In this document: piece by piece, positions 9,791 through 19,385 of the stretch
Position numbering within the stretch: position 1 is the stretch's first letter
How the letters are laid out: each line of letters begins with the position of its first letter
Assembly: GCF_003054325.1 (NCBI RefSeq)
Contig: NZ_QBKU01000010.1
Coordinates: forward strand, 62,001-126,000
DNA from: Sulfitobacter mediterraneus
Lineage (GTDB): Bacteria; Pseudomonadota; Alphaproteobacteria; Rhodobacterales; Rhodobacteraceae
DNA length: 64,000 nt
Direction: 5' to 3'
Notes under the pieces: generated by a model
Seen by the model: only the letters and a program-made list of their open reading frames with translations
What the model was told of the DNA's origin: nothing
Database searches by the model: none
Translations under genes and position numbers: made by a program

Positions 9791-12700
9791 TGGGTTATTT
9801 CCGTCTCCTTCTCGCATGCGTGGTTTGGGCCATTGGCCTGACGGCGGCTTTGGCCCAAGACGATGACAAAGGCTTTCTGACCCGCAGCATCCAAGACGCC
9901 CTCAGCGGGGCAGGGCGCGACGTCAGTATTGATGGTTTCAAAGGCGCGCTGAGCTCTTCGGCATCGTTCGACCGGATGACTATCGCCGACCGGGACGGGA
10001 TCTGGCTGACGCTTGATGGTGTGGAACTGGTCTGGAACCGTTCGGCGCTGCTGCGCGGGCGGCTTGAGGTGGAAAAACTGACCGCGCAGAAACTGGATAT
10101 CCCGCGCCTGCCATTGCCCGAAGAAAACACATTGCCACAAGCAGAGGCTACCCCGTTCAGTCTGCCGGAATTGCCGGTCTCGGTGGAGCTGGCGGAATTT
10201 GCGGTGCAGCAGATCAACCTGGGTGCGCCCCTGCTGGGCGAGGCGGCACAGCTTTCTGTGCAGGCGTCCGCGCGTCTGACGGACGCGGTGGCGGATGTGG
10301 ATGTGACGGCAGATCGCACAGACGGCAAACGCGGCAGTTTTGCAATCCGGGCCAATTTTGCCCGAACGGACAACATCTTGGATTTGCTGGTCAAACTCAG
10401 CGAAGGCGAGAAAGGCATCGCGGCCAAGCTGCTCAATCTGCCGGGGCAACCTTCGGTGGATTTGCAAGTGGCAGGCAAAGGGCCACTGGATGATTTTGCC
10501 ACCGACGTGACCGTCGCGACCGAAGGGCGGGAACGTCTGGCCGGACAGATCACCCTCGGCGCACAGGCCCCGCGCCGTGCCTCTGGCACCCCCGACCGGC
10601 GCATTCAGGCCGACATTGGCGGCGACATCACTGCTTTGCTGGCTCCCCGATACCGCGCGTTTTTTGGCGATGACGTGCGCCTGACCTTGGATGCGGTGCA
10701 GGAGGCCAGCGGTGCTTTGGCGGTGGATGCTTTTGCCCTCACTGCGCAGTCGGCGCAGGTCCGGGGCAAGTTGGCGCTGAACGCGGAAAGCTGGCCGGTT
10801 CTGATCGATATTGATGGCCAGATCGTAAGCCCGGATGGCACGCCCGTGGTTTTGCCTGCCGGCGGCGCAGGTCTGAGTGTGGACAAGGCCGACCTCAAGA
10901 TCGCCTATGACGCAGCCAAGGGTGATGCCGTTAAAGCGGTGTTCGATACCACAGGTCTGGTCACGGGCGGCACTACGGTGCGGCAAAGCCGGATCGCACT
11001 GGACGGAACATTGCAATCGGCGCAGGGCAGTCTGCGGGCCTTTGACGGGGATGTGACGGTTGAGGCTGCGGGCATTGCGCTTTCTGATCCGGCTTTGTCC
11101 GAGGCGTTGGGAGATCAGATCACCGGCGCGGCGGCCGTGTCTTATGCCGAAGGTCAACCAACCCGAGTTGACGGGCTGACCTTGACGGGCACCGATTACG
11201 GGCTGTCCGGTATGGCGGTGGTTCAGGGGCTGGCCGAAGGCTTTGCCACCCAGTTGGATGTCTTGCTCAAGGCCGATGATCTCAGCCGGTTCTCGGCTTT
11301 GGCGGGGCAGGAATTGGACGGGCGCAGCGATTTGGCCCTGGCCGGGCGGGTGACCCCGCTCAGCGGCGAATTTGATGTGCAGATCAAAGGCACGACACAG
11401 GATCTGGCCATTGGTGTGGCGCAGGCCGATGCCTTGCTGCGTGGGCGCACGGTTCTGGATGTGCTTGCCAAACGCACCGCCGATGGCACCTTTTTGCGCG
11501 ATCTGTCTCTGCGCAACGCGGCGCTGAACCTCAGCGGCGATGCCGAATTGCGCAGCGAAGACAGCCGCGCCGAACTCAATGCCACACTCAAGAATATAGG
11601 GACGGTCCTGCCGCAATACAGCGGACCGGTGCAAGCGGCAGTGGTCGCAACCCAAGACACAAGCGGCTGGCGCATCGAGGCGCAGACCGATGGACCTTAC
11701 CGGGCCGTTGCCACAGTGAACGGCGCGGTGACGCCTGCGGTGGATTTCCGGTTTGATCTGGATGTGCCGGAGGTGCGCCCGCTTGCTGAACAGCTTAAGG
11801 GACCACTTAAGGCCAGCGGCACTGTCAAACAAACCGACAAAGGCTTTTTCATCGACACGGCGGCAAGCGGTCCCTTTGGTGCCAAGGCGCTGGTCGAAGG
11901 GTTGGCTACGGGTCCGGACATTGCGCTGACCTTTGATGTTTCCTTGCCCGATGTGCACCCCCTGGCGCCCGGTGTCTCTGGCCCCTTGGTCGCCAAAGGC
12001 GTGCTGCGGCAGACACCACAGGGGATCGCGGTAGATACCAACGCCACCGGCCCCTATGCAACCCGCGCCTCCGTTCAGGGAGTCGTGACAGGCCCGAATG
12101 CGGCAGTGGACTTTACGCTGGCGATGCCAAACATCGGGGCGGTGGTGGACAAGGTGAACGGGCCGCTCAACCTCAGTGGCAGCGCCCGCAAGCAGGGGAA
12201 CGGCTGGCGCGTCGATACGGACGCCAACGGCCCGTCTGGCACTCAGGCGAACTTTGCGGGGCTGGTCAACACGGACGGCACGATGAACGCAACACTGCGC
12301 GGGGATGTGCCGCTTGGGCTGAGCCGTCCATTCCTTGCGCCGCGCAATTTGCAGGGGCAGGCCCGGTTTGATCTGGCGATCAATGGCCCGCCCGCTCTGT
12401 CCTCGCTCAGCGGCACAGTGCAAACGAACAATGCGTCTTTTACCACGCCCAACCTGCGCGTCGCTTTGAACAATATCGCGGCACGGGTTCAACTGGGCGG
12501 CAATCGCGCGGTGATTGATGTGCAGGGACAAACGGTCAACGGCGGCACCCTGCGGGCAGAGGGGGCGGTGACCCTCACCCCCGCTTTGCCTGCCGATCTG
12601 AACATTGCGCTGCGCGATCTGGTGTTGATTGATCCGCAGCTTTACCAAACCTCACTGCGGGGGGTATTGCGCCTTGCCGGACCATTGACAGGCGGTGCAA

Positions 12701-13584
12701 GGATCAGCGGCCAGATCGACGTCGGCGAAACCAACGTAAGCGTGCCATCCACCGGCATGACCAGCATCGGTGACATCCCGCGGATTAACCACATCGGCGC
12801 AACACGGCCGGTTCTGTCCACCCGCAGAAAAGCCGGATTGAACGGCGCCAGCGCGGGCACGGATCCCGCTGCACAGGCCAGCGGACCGGGCTTTGGACTG
12901 GACATTCAAGTGAACGCGCCGCGCCGTATCTTTGTACGGGGCAGAGGGCTGGACGCGGAACTGGGCGGCAATCTCAAGGTGACAGGCACTACAAACCGGG
13001 TGATCTCAACCGGCGCGTTTGAGCTGATCCGGGGGCGGCTCGATATTCTGGGCAAGAGGTTCAATCTGGTAGAGGGGTCGATCTTTTTCCTTGGGGATTT
13101 GATCCCCTACATCCGGTTTGTGTCTTCGACGGATACCAAGATAGGCGAGGCGCGGGTGATCGTGGATGGCCCTGCGGATGATCCCAAAGTGTCGTTCGAA
13201 TCCACACCGGACGCGCCGCAGGACGAAGTGCTGGCCCAGCTTCTGTTCGATCGCAACCTGTCGGATATTTCCGCCTTTCAGGCGCTGCAGCTGGCAGGGG
13301 CGGTGGCCACCTTGGCTGGCCGTGGCGGCGGCGGTGTGATCTCGAACCTGCGCGACGGCTTTGGGCTGGATGATTTTGATGTCACCACCAACAGCAACGG
13401 TGCAACCGCAGTGCGGGCGGGCAAATATATCTCAGAGAACATCTATACGGATATCACGGCGGCCTCTGATGGAACGGGCGAAGTCTCTTTGAACCTTGAT
13501 CTTACGCCGAACCTCAAGGCCAAGGGCACGCTTGGCTCTGACGGGAACAGCGGTCTGGGGATCTTCTTTGAGAAGGATTACTGA
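9790..13584 (+). CDS. tamB: Translocation and assembly module protein TamB (DUF490, AsmA-like)
   Basis: Inner-membrane-anchored, periplasm-spanning partner of TamA, now viewed as a bridge for outer-membrane assembly and phospholipid transport. The 1264-aa protein begins with a short membrane signal-anchor (YFRLLLACVVWAIGLTAALA), continues as a very long stretch of beta-rich, glycine/alanine-rich repeats (for example the recurring VKGPLxxSGTxK units around residues 670-830), and ends with the conserved TamB domain (GRLDILGKRFNLVEGSIFF, LAQLLFDRNLSDISAFQA, GKYISENIYTDI). Its ATG overlaps the tamA stop. Size and partner gene match the family. It is convergent with the flavin reductase, only 3 nt away. 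Confidence 0.94.
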   Translation: MGYFRLLLACVVWAIGLTAALAQDDDKGFLTRSIQDALSGAGRDVSIDGFKGALSSSASFDRMTIADRDGIWLTLDGVELVWNRSALLRGRLEVEKLTAQKLDIPRLPLPEENTLPQAEATPFSLPELPVSVELAEFAVQQINLGAPLLGEAAQLSVQASARLTDAVADVDVTADRTDGKRGSFAIRANFARTDNILDLLVKLSEGEKGIAAKLLNLPGQPSVDLQVAGKGPLDDFATDVTVATEGRERLAGQITLGAQAPRRASGTPDRRIQADIGGDITALLAPRYRAFFGDDVRLTLDAVQEASGALAVDAFALTAQSAQVRGKLALNAESWPVLIDIDGQIVSPDGTPVVLPAGGAGLSVDKADLKIAYDAAKGDAVKAVFDTTGLVTGGTTVRQSRIALDGTLQSAQGSLRAFDGDVTVEAAGIALSDPALSEALGDQITGAAAVSYAEGQPTRVDGLTLTGTDYGLSGMAVVQGLAEGFATQLDVLLKADDLSRFSALAGQELDGRSDLALAGRVTPLSGEFDVQIKGTTQDLAIGVAQADALLRGRTVLDVLAKRTADGTFLRDLSLRNAALNLSGDAELRSEDSRAELNATLKNIGTVLPQYSGPVQAAVVATQDTSGWRIEAQTDGPYRAVATVNGAVTPAVDFRFDLDVPEVRPLAEQLKGPLKASGTVKQTDKGFFIDTAASGPFGAKALVEGLATGPDIALTFDVSLPDVHPLAPGVSGPLVAKGVLRQTPQGIAVDTNATGPYATRASVQGVVTGPNAAVDFTLAMPNIGAVVDKVNGPLNLSGSARKQGNGWRVDTDANGPSGTQANFAGLVNTDGTMNATLRGDVPLGLSRPFLAPRNLQGQARFDLAINGPPALSSLSGTVQTNNASFTTPNLRVALNNIAARVQLGGNRAVIDVQGQTVNGGTLRAEGAVTLTPALPADLNIALRDLVLIDPQLYQTSLRGVLRLAGPLTGGARISGQIDVGETNVSVPSTGMTSIGDIPRINHIGATRPVLSTRRKAGLNGASAGTDPAAQASGPGFGLDIQVNAPRRIFVRGRGLDAELGGNLKVTGTTNRVISTGAFELIRGRLDILGKRFNLVEGSIFFLGDLIPYIRFVSSTDTKIGEARVIVDGPADDPKVSFESTPDAPQDEVLAQLLFDRNLSDISAFQALQLAGAVATLAGRGGGGVISNLRDGFGLDDFDVTTNSNGATAVRAGKYISENIYTDITAASDGTGEVSLNLDLTPNLKAKGTLGSDGNSGLGIFFEKDY

Positions 13585-13587
13585 GGG

Positions 13588-14148
13588 TCAGCTGTTGGGC
13601 TGAAACCGGCCAAAGCGGCCCTGATCAAACATCAACCCGGCACCTTTGCCGCGCCGCTCTGTGACCTCGGTGACTCTGCCCAGAACGATCGAATGATCGC
13701 CAGCAGGATGCACCGCAAAAGTCTCGCATTGGAACGCGGCCAGACAGCCCGCCAGATGCGGCGTGCCATGATCACCAGTGGTCCAGTCAAAGCGGTCAAA
13801 ACCGTCACCATTGCGTGCAAAATGATCGGCAAGCCGTTGTTGATCATCACCCAGCACGTGAATGCAGAAATGCGAGGCCTGCACAAAAGCGTCATGGCGC
13901 TGGGAGCGCAAAGCGGGCGACCAAAGTACCAGCGGCGGGTCAAGGGAGATCGACGAAAAGCTATTGGCCGTCATGCCAATCGGCCCCATCGGGGTATCCA
14001 CTGTCACGACGGTCACACCTGTGCCGAACCGCCCAAAAGCGTGGCGCAGGGCCGCCCCATCATCAGATTGCGGGGCAAAAGTGATCACATCGTCATCCAT
14101 CGCGCCAAGCGGTGCCACGGCTGCCTGTAATTGTCCATAACGCGCCAT
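13588..14148 (-). CDS. Flavin reductase-domain protein
   Basis: A 186-aa protein of the flavin reductase-like (FMN-binding split barrel) family that supplies reduced flavin or acts as a small flavin oxidoreductase. The core reads RHAFGRFGTGVTVVTV, GPIGMTANSFSSISLDPPL (flavin phosphate-binding segment), HFCIHVLGDDQQ, LAGCLAAFQCE and HSIVLGRVTEV, in the normal order. The partner oxygenase, if any, is not in the window. The start is uncertain: ATG 14148 and an internal Met at residue 17 are both possible. The stop codon is 3 nt from the convergent tamB stop. Confidence 0.9.
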   Translation of the reverse strand: MARYGQLQAAVAPLGAMDDDVITFAPQSDDGAALRHAFGRFGTGVTVVTVDTPMGPIGMTANSFSSISLDPPLVLWSPALRSQRHDAFVQASHFCIHVLGDDQQRLADHFARNGDGFDRFDWTTGDHGTPHLAGCLAAFQCETFAVHPAGDHSIVLGRVTEVTERRGKGAGLMFDQGRFGRFQPNS

Positions 14149-14301
14149 AAGAGGTTGCGCCTTTTCTGCTCTGGATCGGTTTCTCAGACCTTCTATCTAG
14201 GGCGCGAATGCGCATTGCGCAGGGTCAAAATGCGGCATTTCCAAGAATTCTTCGCCCTAGTGGCGCAGAAAAAGCGCTCCGTGTAGGATATGGAACCGGG
14301 A

Positions 14302-14324
14302 AAAAGTGAATATTAACCACTTTT
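14302..14324. promoter_or_regulatory. Inverted repeat AAAAGTG-N9-CACTTTT between flavin reductase and kinase
   Basis: A 7-bp perfect inverted repeat with an AT-rich spacer lies about 70 nt upstream of the histidine kinase start in the divergent intergenic region. It may be an operator or simply part of an AT-rich promoter zone; nothing identifies a binding protein. Confidence 0.25.
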
Positions 14325-14391
14325 CAACGAATGCGCTTTAGCGATCAAACGGGCCGCTATTTGACAGCCAATCAGCCGCTCCGGAGCATTT

Positions 14392-15552
14392 GTGCAAGAC
14401 AGCAATTATCTCAAGGCAGAACTGACCGATCTGATCCAGTCGGACGAAAGCACCTGGAACTTTATCCAGCAAGGTTCGCTTGACGGGATCTGGTATTGGG
14501 ATCTGGAAGACCCCGAAAACGAATGGATGAGCCCCGAGTTGTGGCAATTGTTCGGGATTGATCCCGCGACCAAGGCGCATTCCCCGGATGAATGGCAGGA
14601 TATCATCTTTCCCGAGGATCTGGCACTGGCCCTCAAGAATTTTGAGGCCCATTGCGCCGATCCCGATTGCCCCTACGATCAGGTGGTGCGTTATCGCCAC
14701 GCAGATGGATCGATTGTTTGGGTACGATGTCGGGGCCTCGCGATCCGCGATGAAACAGGCAAGCCGATCCGCATGTTGGGCGCCCATACCGATCTGACCG
14801 CCGTCAAAAAATCCGAAGAGAATGCGCGCGAAGGGTGGCGTGCGGCAGAGCTGGCAAATTCAGAGTTGAAATCATTTGCCTATTCGGTCTCCCATGACAT
14901 GAAAGCCCCGGCAAACACGCTCAAACTGCTGTTGGACGAGATGGAGCATCTGGGATTTGGCGCAGAGGGGGATGAGGCCAGGTCCATTCTCGATATGGCA
15001 CAAAAGACAGTCGCGAGGATGCAAACCCAGATCGACGATATCCTTGATTACACAAGTGTTATTGGTCTGGAGCCGGAGCTGGAACCGCTGGATCTTTCTA
15101 AAGTCGCCGCCGAGGCCGTGGCCGCGTTGCAGGCTGATATCCTGGTGGCGAACGGCGAGGTCAAAATTGGCCCGCTGCCTTGGGTAAACGGGGCCGCCAC
15201 CCAGATGAATATCCTGTTCCAGAACCTGATCAGCAACGGGATCAAGTTTCGCCGCAAAGATGTGGCCCCAGCGGTGCGCATCGATGCGGATATTGATCCG
15301 GTCGATGGCAAAGTCACCGTTCGGTTCACCGACAATGGCATTGGCATCTCAGAGGCCGACCAGCCGCGCATCTTTGCGCTTTTCCAACGGTTGCACACCC
15401 GAGAGAACTTTGCCGGCACCGGCATTGGGCTGCCGCTGTGCCTGCGGATTGCGATGATCCACAAAGGCGCCCTTGAGGTGGCTTCCACCCCCGGTGAAGG
15501 CACCTGTTTCTCGTTGGTCCTGCCAGGGCGATCTGGCGGGGAAGCCAAATGA
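14392..15552 (+). CDS. PAS-domain sensor histidine kinase
   Basis: A 386-aa cytoplasmic sensor kinase without membrane segments. An N-terminal PAS domain spans about residues 25-137 (DGIWYWDLEDPENEWMSPEL ... MLGAHTDLT, with the PAC-like end), a dimerisation/phosphoacceptor domain follows with the H-box FAYSVSHDMKAP (His168), and the C-terminus is a HATPase domain with the N-box NLISNGIKF, DNGIGI, and GTGIGLPL. GTG at 14392 is the start, with CCGGAG 6 nt upstream. The architecture, with FAYSVSHD and a single-domain receiver directly behind it, resembles phytochrome-type Cph1/Rcp1 pairs although no GAF or PHY domain is present. Its last 4 nt overlap the response regulator (ATGA). Confidence 0.93.
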   Translation: MQDSNYLKAELTDLIQSDESTWNFIQQGSLDGIWYWDLEDPENEWMSPELWQLFGIDPATKAHSPDEWQDIIFPEDLALALKNFEAHCADPDCPYDQVVRYRHADGSIVWVRCRGLAIRDETGKPIRMLGAHTDLTAVKKSEENAREGWRAAELANSELKSFAYSVSHDMKAPANTLKLLLDEMEHLGFGAEGDEARSILDMAQKTVARMQTQIDDILDYTSVIGLEPELEPLDLSKVAAEAVAALQADILVANGEVKIGPLPWVNGAATQMNILFQNLISNGIKFRRKDVAPAVRIDADIDPVDGKVTVRFTDNGIGISEADQPRIFALFQRLHTRENFAGTGIGLPLCLRIAMIHKGALEVASTPGEGTCFSLVLPGRSGGEAK

Positions 15553-15959
15553 CGGATCAAAACACCATCGGCTGCGCGATGATTGTCGATGACGAGCCGT
15601 TTGATCAGATGATGTACGAGCGCATCCTGAAACGGTCAGGCCTGGTCGATCAAGTGATTGGCTTTCAATATGCGGCCGAAGCGCTGGACTACCTGGCGCG
15701 GCCGGACCGTTCCAAGGTCGATGTGATTTTTCTGGATATCAACATGCCACGCATGAACGGTTTTGAATTTCTGGAAGCGGCGAACCGTGATCTTGGCCCG
15801 GCGTTTGTCAAAGTCTGCGTTGTTATGTTGACCACATCCATCGCACCCGAAGATCGCGCCCGTGCAGCCAGTTATGACGCCGTGCGCGATTTCATTTCCA
15901 AACCGCTTGGCAAGGATGACGTGGTGCATGTCGCAAATCTACTGGCCGAAGTACAATAA
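15549..15959 (+). CDS. Single-domain response regulator (receiver only)
   Basis: A 136-aa protein consisting only of a CheY-like receiver domain. Acidic pocket Asp14/Asp15 (IVDDEP), phosphoacceptor Asp63 (FLDINMPRMNG), the conserved Thr95/96 (MLTTS) and Lys118 (SKPL) are all present, so it should be phosphorylated. There is no DNA-binding or enzymatic output domain; the effect must be through protein contact or phosphotransfer. It overlaps the upstream PAS kinase by 4 nt, making the pair a likely cognate two-component system of Rcp1 type. The signal and output are unknown. Confidence 0.93.
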   Translation: MTDQNTIGCAMIVDDEPFDQMMYERILKRSGLVDQVIGFQYAAEALDYLARPDRSKVDVIFLDINMPRMNGFEFLEAANRDLGPAFVKVCVVMLTTSIAPEDRARAASYDAVRDFISKPLGKDDVVHVANLLAEVQ

Positions 15960-15973
15960 CGGATCAAAGGATA

Positions 15974-15991
15974 GGGGGCCGGACGGCCCCC
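15974..15991. terminator. Hairpin between convergent response regulator and acs
   Basis: GGGGGCC-GGAC-GGCCCCC is a 7-bp perfect GC stem lying between the two convergent stops (15959 and 16003). There is no strong T-run on either side, so it is a plausible bidirectional terminator of moderate strength. Confidence 0.5.
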
Positions 15992-16002
15992 ATAAATAGC
16001 GA

Positions 16003-17958
16003 TCAGCGGTTCATCCGGTTCTCGATCAGATCATCCACCACCGATGGATCCGCGAGCGTTGATGTGTCGCCCAAAGCGCCATAGTCATTCTCGGCAATCT
16101 TGCGCAGGATACGCCGCATGATCTTGCCAGACCGTGTTTTCGGCAAACCGGGCGCCCATTGAATCAGATCGGGCGAGGCAATTGGCCCGATTTCCGTGCG
16201 CACCCAATTGCGCAACTCAAGGCGCAGCTCTTCGCTTGGCTCTTCGCCGCCCATCAACGTCACAAAGCAATAGATGCCCTGACCCTTGATCTCATGTGGA
16301 TAGCCGACCACCGCCGCCTCTGCCACCTTAGCGTGAGCGACCAACGCGCTTTCCACTTCGGCGGTGCCCATCCGGTGCCCTGATACGTTGATCACATCAT
16401 CAACACGGCCCGTGATCCAGTAATCGCCGTCGGCATCACGCTTGCAGCCATCGCCAGTGAAATAATAGCCGGGGTAGTCGGAAAAATAGGTTTTCTCGAA
16501 CCGCTCATGATCGCCCCAAACGGTGCGCATCTGACCCGGCCAGCTGTCTGCAATGCACAGCACGCCCTCAACAGGATTTGCGGTCAGCTCTTCTGCAGTG
16601 GTGGGTTCCAGCACCACGGGTTTGATCCCGAAGAACGGCTTCATCGCCGCGCCGGGTTTCATGTCATGGGCGCCGGGCAGGGGGGTCATCAAATGCCCGC
16701 CCGTTTCGGTTTGCCACCATGTATCGACAATCGGACAGCGCCCGCCGCCCACCACGTCGTTGTACCAGTTCCATGCCTCGGGGTTGATCGGCTCCCCCAC
16801 CGTTCCCAGCACCTTGATGCTGCTCAGATCGCATTTGGTCACAAAGTCATTGCCTTGCCCCATCAACGCCCGAATGGCTGTCGGCGCGGTATAGAACTGA
16901 TTGACCTTGTGTTTCTCGCAAACCTGCCAGAACCGGCTGGCATCGGGGTAGGTTGGCACCCCTTCAAACATCAGCGTGGTCGCGCCATTGGCAAGCGGCC
17001 CATAGACAATATAGCTGTGTCCCGTGACCCAACCAACGTCCGCTGTGCACCAATAGATATCGCCCTCATGGTAATCAAAGGTGATCTCATGGGTCATCGC
17101 CGCATAGACCAGATAGCCGCCTGTGCTGTGCACCACGCCTTTGGGCTGTCCGGTAGAGCCGGAGGTGTAGAGGATAAACAGCGGATCTTCGGCGTTCATC
17201 TCTTCGGGCTCACAGGTGTCGGCGGCATCCGCTGCCAACGCATTGTAATCAAAATCGCGCCCGTCCACCCATGTGGTCTGACCCCCCGTGCGTTTGACCA
17301 CCAACAGTTTCACACTGTCTGAACAATGCAACAACGCCTGATCGGCATTGGTCTTGAGCGGCGTGGCCCGCCCGCCGCGCGGGGCGTAATCGGCGGTGAT
17401 CACCACCTTGGCCTCCGACCCATTGACCCGCGCCGCCAAAGCATCAGGCGAAAATCCAGCAAACACAATCGAATGGATTGCGCCAATGCGTGCACAGGCC
17501 AGCATGGCATAGGCCGCCTCGGGTATCATCGGCATATAGATGATCACGCGGTCGCCTTTGCCCACCCCCATATCGCGCAGGATGTTTGCCATCTTGCACG
17601 TTTGACTGTGCAGCTCACGATAGCTGATGTGCTTGGCGTCCTCGTCTGGGCTGTCCGGCTCCCAGATGATGGCGGTTTGATCGGCGCGGGTCTCCAGATG
17701 CCGGTCAACGCAATTGGCCGAGACATTCAGCGACCCGTCCGCGTACCAGTTGATATGGACGTTGCCCAAGGTGAAATCGACGTCCTGCACCTGACTGAAC
17801 GGTTTGATCCAATCCACACGCGCCGCTTGCTCGCGCCAGAACCCGTCTGGATCATCCACGGAGGCCTGATACATCTGGGCATACCGCTCTGCGTTCACAT
17901 GGGCATTTGCGGCCATCTCGGCGGATGGTGGATAGGTCTTAGCGGCGTCGTCGGACAT
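16003..17958 (-). CDS. acs: Acetyl-CoA synthetase
   Basis: ATP-dependent ligation of acetate to CoA through acetyl-AMP. The 651-aa protein has the typical length. It shows the N-terminal ACS region ([20 protein letters not shown]), the P-loop-like AMP-binding motif [28 protein letters not shown], the hinge [20 protein letters not shown], and the C-terminal [15 protein letters not shown] motif whose lysine is the acetylation-regulated catalytic residue in the family. It is transcribed divergently from the TRAP transporter operon with 321 nt between starts, so acetate activation and uptake of an organic acid may share a regulatory region, although this is only an inference from position. Confidence 0.97.
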   Translation of the reverse strand: MSDDAAKTYPPSAEMAANAHVNAERYAQMYQASVDDPDGFWREQAARVDWIKPFSQVQDVDFTLGNVHINWYADGSLNVSANCVDRHLETRADQTAIIWEPDSPDEDAKHISYRELHSQTCKMANILRDMGVGKGDRVIIYMPMIPEAAYAMLACARIGAIHSIVFAGFSPDALAARVNGSEAKVVITADYAPRGGRATPLKTNADQALLHCSDSVKLLVVKRTGGQTTWVDGRDFDYNALAADAADTCEPEEMNAEDPLFILYTSGSTGQPKGVVHSTGGYLVYAAMTHEITFDYHEGDIYWCTADVGWVTGHSYIVYGPLANGATTLMFEGVPTYPDASRFWQVCEKHKVNQFYTAPTAIRALMGQGNDFVTKCDLSSIKVLGTVGEPINPEAWNWYNDVVGGGRCPIVDTWWQTETGGHLMTPLPGAHDMKPGAAMKPFFGIKPVVLEPTTAEELTANPVEGVLCIADSWPGQMRTVWGDHERFEKTYFSDYPGYYFTGDGCKRDADGDYWITGRVDDVINVSGHRMGTAEVESALVAHAKVAEAAVVGYPHEIKGQGIYCFVTLMGGEEPSEELRLELRNWVRTEIGPIASPDLIQWAPGLPKTRSGKIMRRILRKIAENDYGALGDTSTLADPSVVDDLIENRMNR

Positions 17959-18279
17959 GATGGTCCCCTCCCTTGGTGATCTGTCGTCTGTGATGCGCCG
18001 GGCTGGTGGCCCATTGCATCCCTCCTGCGAGGATCATAGCGGGCTGAGAAGGGAAGGGAACACGCAACTGCGACCCCCCGCAGGCAAGGCAGATCAATTT
18101 GCAGACAATCGAACAGTTCCTGATTGCCCGCGCGGCGCCTGAGGCGTCGGAGAAATGCAAGGCAAGACAGGTGGCGCTTAAATCTTGTGCAGCGATCGGG
18201 CTTGGCAGTTTCGTCTGGGCGGGCTAGCTTTGATCCCAAGCGCACGAAAGTGTTGCGCGTATCAATGGGAGAGACATCA
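17959..18279. other. Divergent intergenic region between acs and dctP
   Basis: This 321-nt gap carries the outward promoters of acs (minus) and the TRAP operon (plus). No convincing gene is seen. It contains a sigma70-like site (18202-18230, listed separately), a small GC palindrome around GGCGCCTGAGGCG near 18133-18147, and a weak palindrome TGTTGCG/CGTATCA at 18251-18264 just before the dctP ribosome site. Confidence 0.5.
18202..18230 (+). promoter_or_regulatory. Candidate sigma70 promoter of the TRAP operon
   Basis: TTGGCA (18202-18207) and TAGCTT (18225-18230) are separated by exactly 17 nt and lie 50 nt upstream of the dctP start. The match to -35 is good and to -10 moderate. Confidence 0.35.
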
Positions 18280-19293
18280 ATGACCAAATACCTGAGCGGT
18301 GCAGCTGCCTGCGCCCTGAGCCTTGCCTTTGTCACCGAAGCGGCCGCGACCGAATGGAATGTGTCGGTCTGGGGCAAACGCCGCGCCTTCACCGAACATG
18401 TTGAAAAACTTGCAGAACTGGTTTCTGAAAAAACCGGCGGCGAATTCACCATGAACGTCAGCTATGGCGGGCTGAGCAAGAACCGCGAGAACCTCGACGG
18501 GATTTCTATCGGCGCGTTCGAGATGGCGCAGTTCTGTGCGGGGTATCACCGTGACAAAAACCGCGTTGTGACCGTGCTGGAGCTGCCGTTCCTGGGCGTT
18601 GAAAACCTGGAACAAGAGGTTGCCGTGTCCAAGGCGGTCTACGCGCACCCAGCGGCCACCGATGAGATGGCGCAGTGGAATGCCAAACTGCTGATGACCT
18701 CGCCAATGCCGCAGTACAACCTTGTCGGCACTGGTGATCCGCGCAGCACACTGGCCGATTTCGAAGGCATGCGCGTGCGTGCCACCGGTGGTCTGGGCAA
18801 AGCGTTTGAGGCGGTTGGCGGTGTGCCAACATCCGTGACCGCGACCGAAGCCTATCAGGCGATGGAATCGGGCGTTGTGGACACGGTTGCATTCGCACAG
18901 CACGCGCACCTCAGCTTTGGCACCATCAATCAAGCCGATTGGTGGACTGCAAACCTGAACCCCGGCACTGTGAACTGCCCGGTGGTGGTGAACATCGACG
19001 CCTACGAATCCCTGTCCGACAAAGAGCGCGAAGCGCTGGACAGCTCAGTCGATGAGGCGCTCGATCACTATCTGGCCAACTACGGTGCATTGCTTGAAAA
19101 ATGGGACAGCGTGCTGGCCGAAAAAGGCGTGCAGAAGGTTGAGATCGCCCCAGAGGTGATCGCAGAATTCCGCGCCAAGGCCGCCGATCCGATCCGCGAT
19201 GCATGGATCAAAGACATGGAAGCGCAGGGCCTGCCGGGTCAGGAGCTTTATGATCTGGTTGTGAAAACGCTGGCCGACGCCAAAGGCAGCTAA
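18280..19293 (+). CDS. dctP: TRAP transporter solute-binding protein (DctP family)
   Basis: Periplasmic binding protein of a tripartite ATP-independent transporter. The 337-aa product starts with a signal peptide (MTKYLSGAAACALSLAF, cleavage near TEAAATEWN) and has the DctP fold, including the RVRATGGLGKAFEAVGGVP segment with the conserved substrate-binding arginine and ATEAYQAMESGVVDT. ATG 18280 is chosen because GGGAGAG lies 6 nt upstream; the frame is open further upstream without function. Substrate is unknown; carboxylates are usual for the family. dctQ and dctM follow, after an 83-nt gap carrying a strong palindrome. Confidence 0.93.
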   Translation: MTKYLSGAAACALSLAFVTEAAATEWNVSVWGKRRAFTEHVEKLAELVSEKTGGEFTMNVSYGGLSKNRENLDGISIGAFEMAQFCAGYHRDKNRVVTVLELPFLGVENLEQEVAVSKAVYAHPAATDEMAQWNAKLLMTSPMPQYNLVGTGDPRSTLADFEGMRVRATGGLGKAFEAVGGVPTSVTATEAYQAMESGVVDTVAFAQHAHLSFGTINQADWWTANLNPGTVNCPVVVNIDAYESLSDKEREALDSSVDEALDHYLANYGALLEKWDSVLAEKGVQKVEIAPEVIAEFRAKAADPIRDAWIKDMEAQGLPGQELYDLVVKTLADAKGS

Positions 19294-19335
19294 GCGTTTC
19301 GGGGGCGGGGTAACCCTCGCCCCAATGCAACAGTC

Positions 19336-19361
19336 GTAGGGCGGGGTTCACCCCGCCTTAC
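19336..19361. repeat. Palindromic hairpin between dctP and dctQ
   Basis: GGCGGGG-TTCA-CCCCGCC with flanking GTAG/TTAC forms an 11-bp stem with one G-T pair. It is not followed by a T-run. Similar GC palindromes occur as interspersed repeats in many bacterial genomes; here it may protect the dctP message or attenuate readthrough so that the binding protein is made in excess over the membrane subunits. Confidence 0.6.
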
Positions 19362-19385
19362 CCTTCCCAAAAAAGGATGATGCAC

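Noticed and set aside
9787-12648. A 953-codon open frame on the minus strand across tamB
   Set aside because: It is the antisense shadow of tamB. Codon use is unlike real genes (His, Gln and Arg in excess) and tamB on the plus strand has a full family match.
18251-18264. TGTTGCGCGTATCA before dctP as another LacI-type operator
   Set aside because: Only 5 of 7 positions pair and it lies almost on the ribosome site; a chance resemblance to the zwf operator is more likely.
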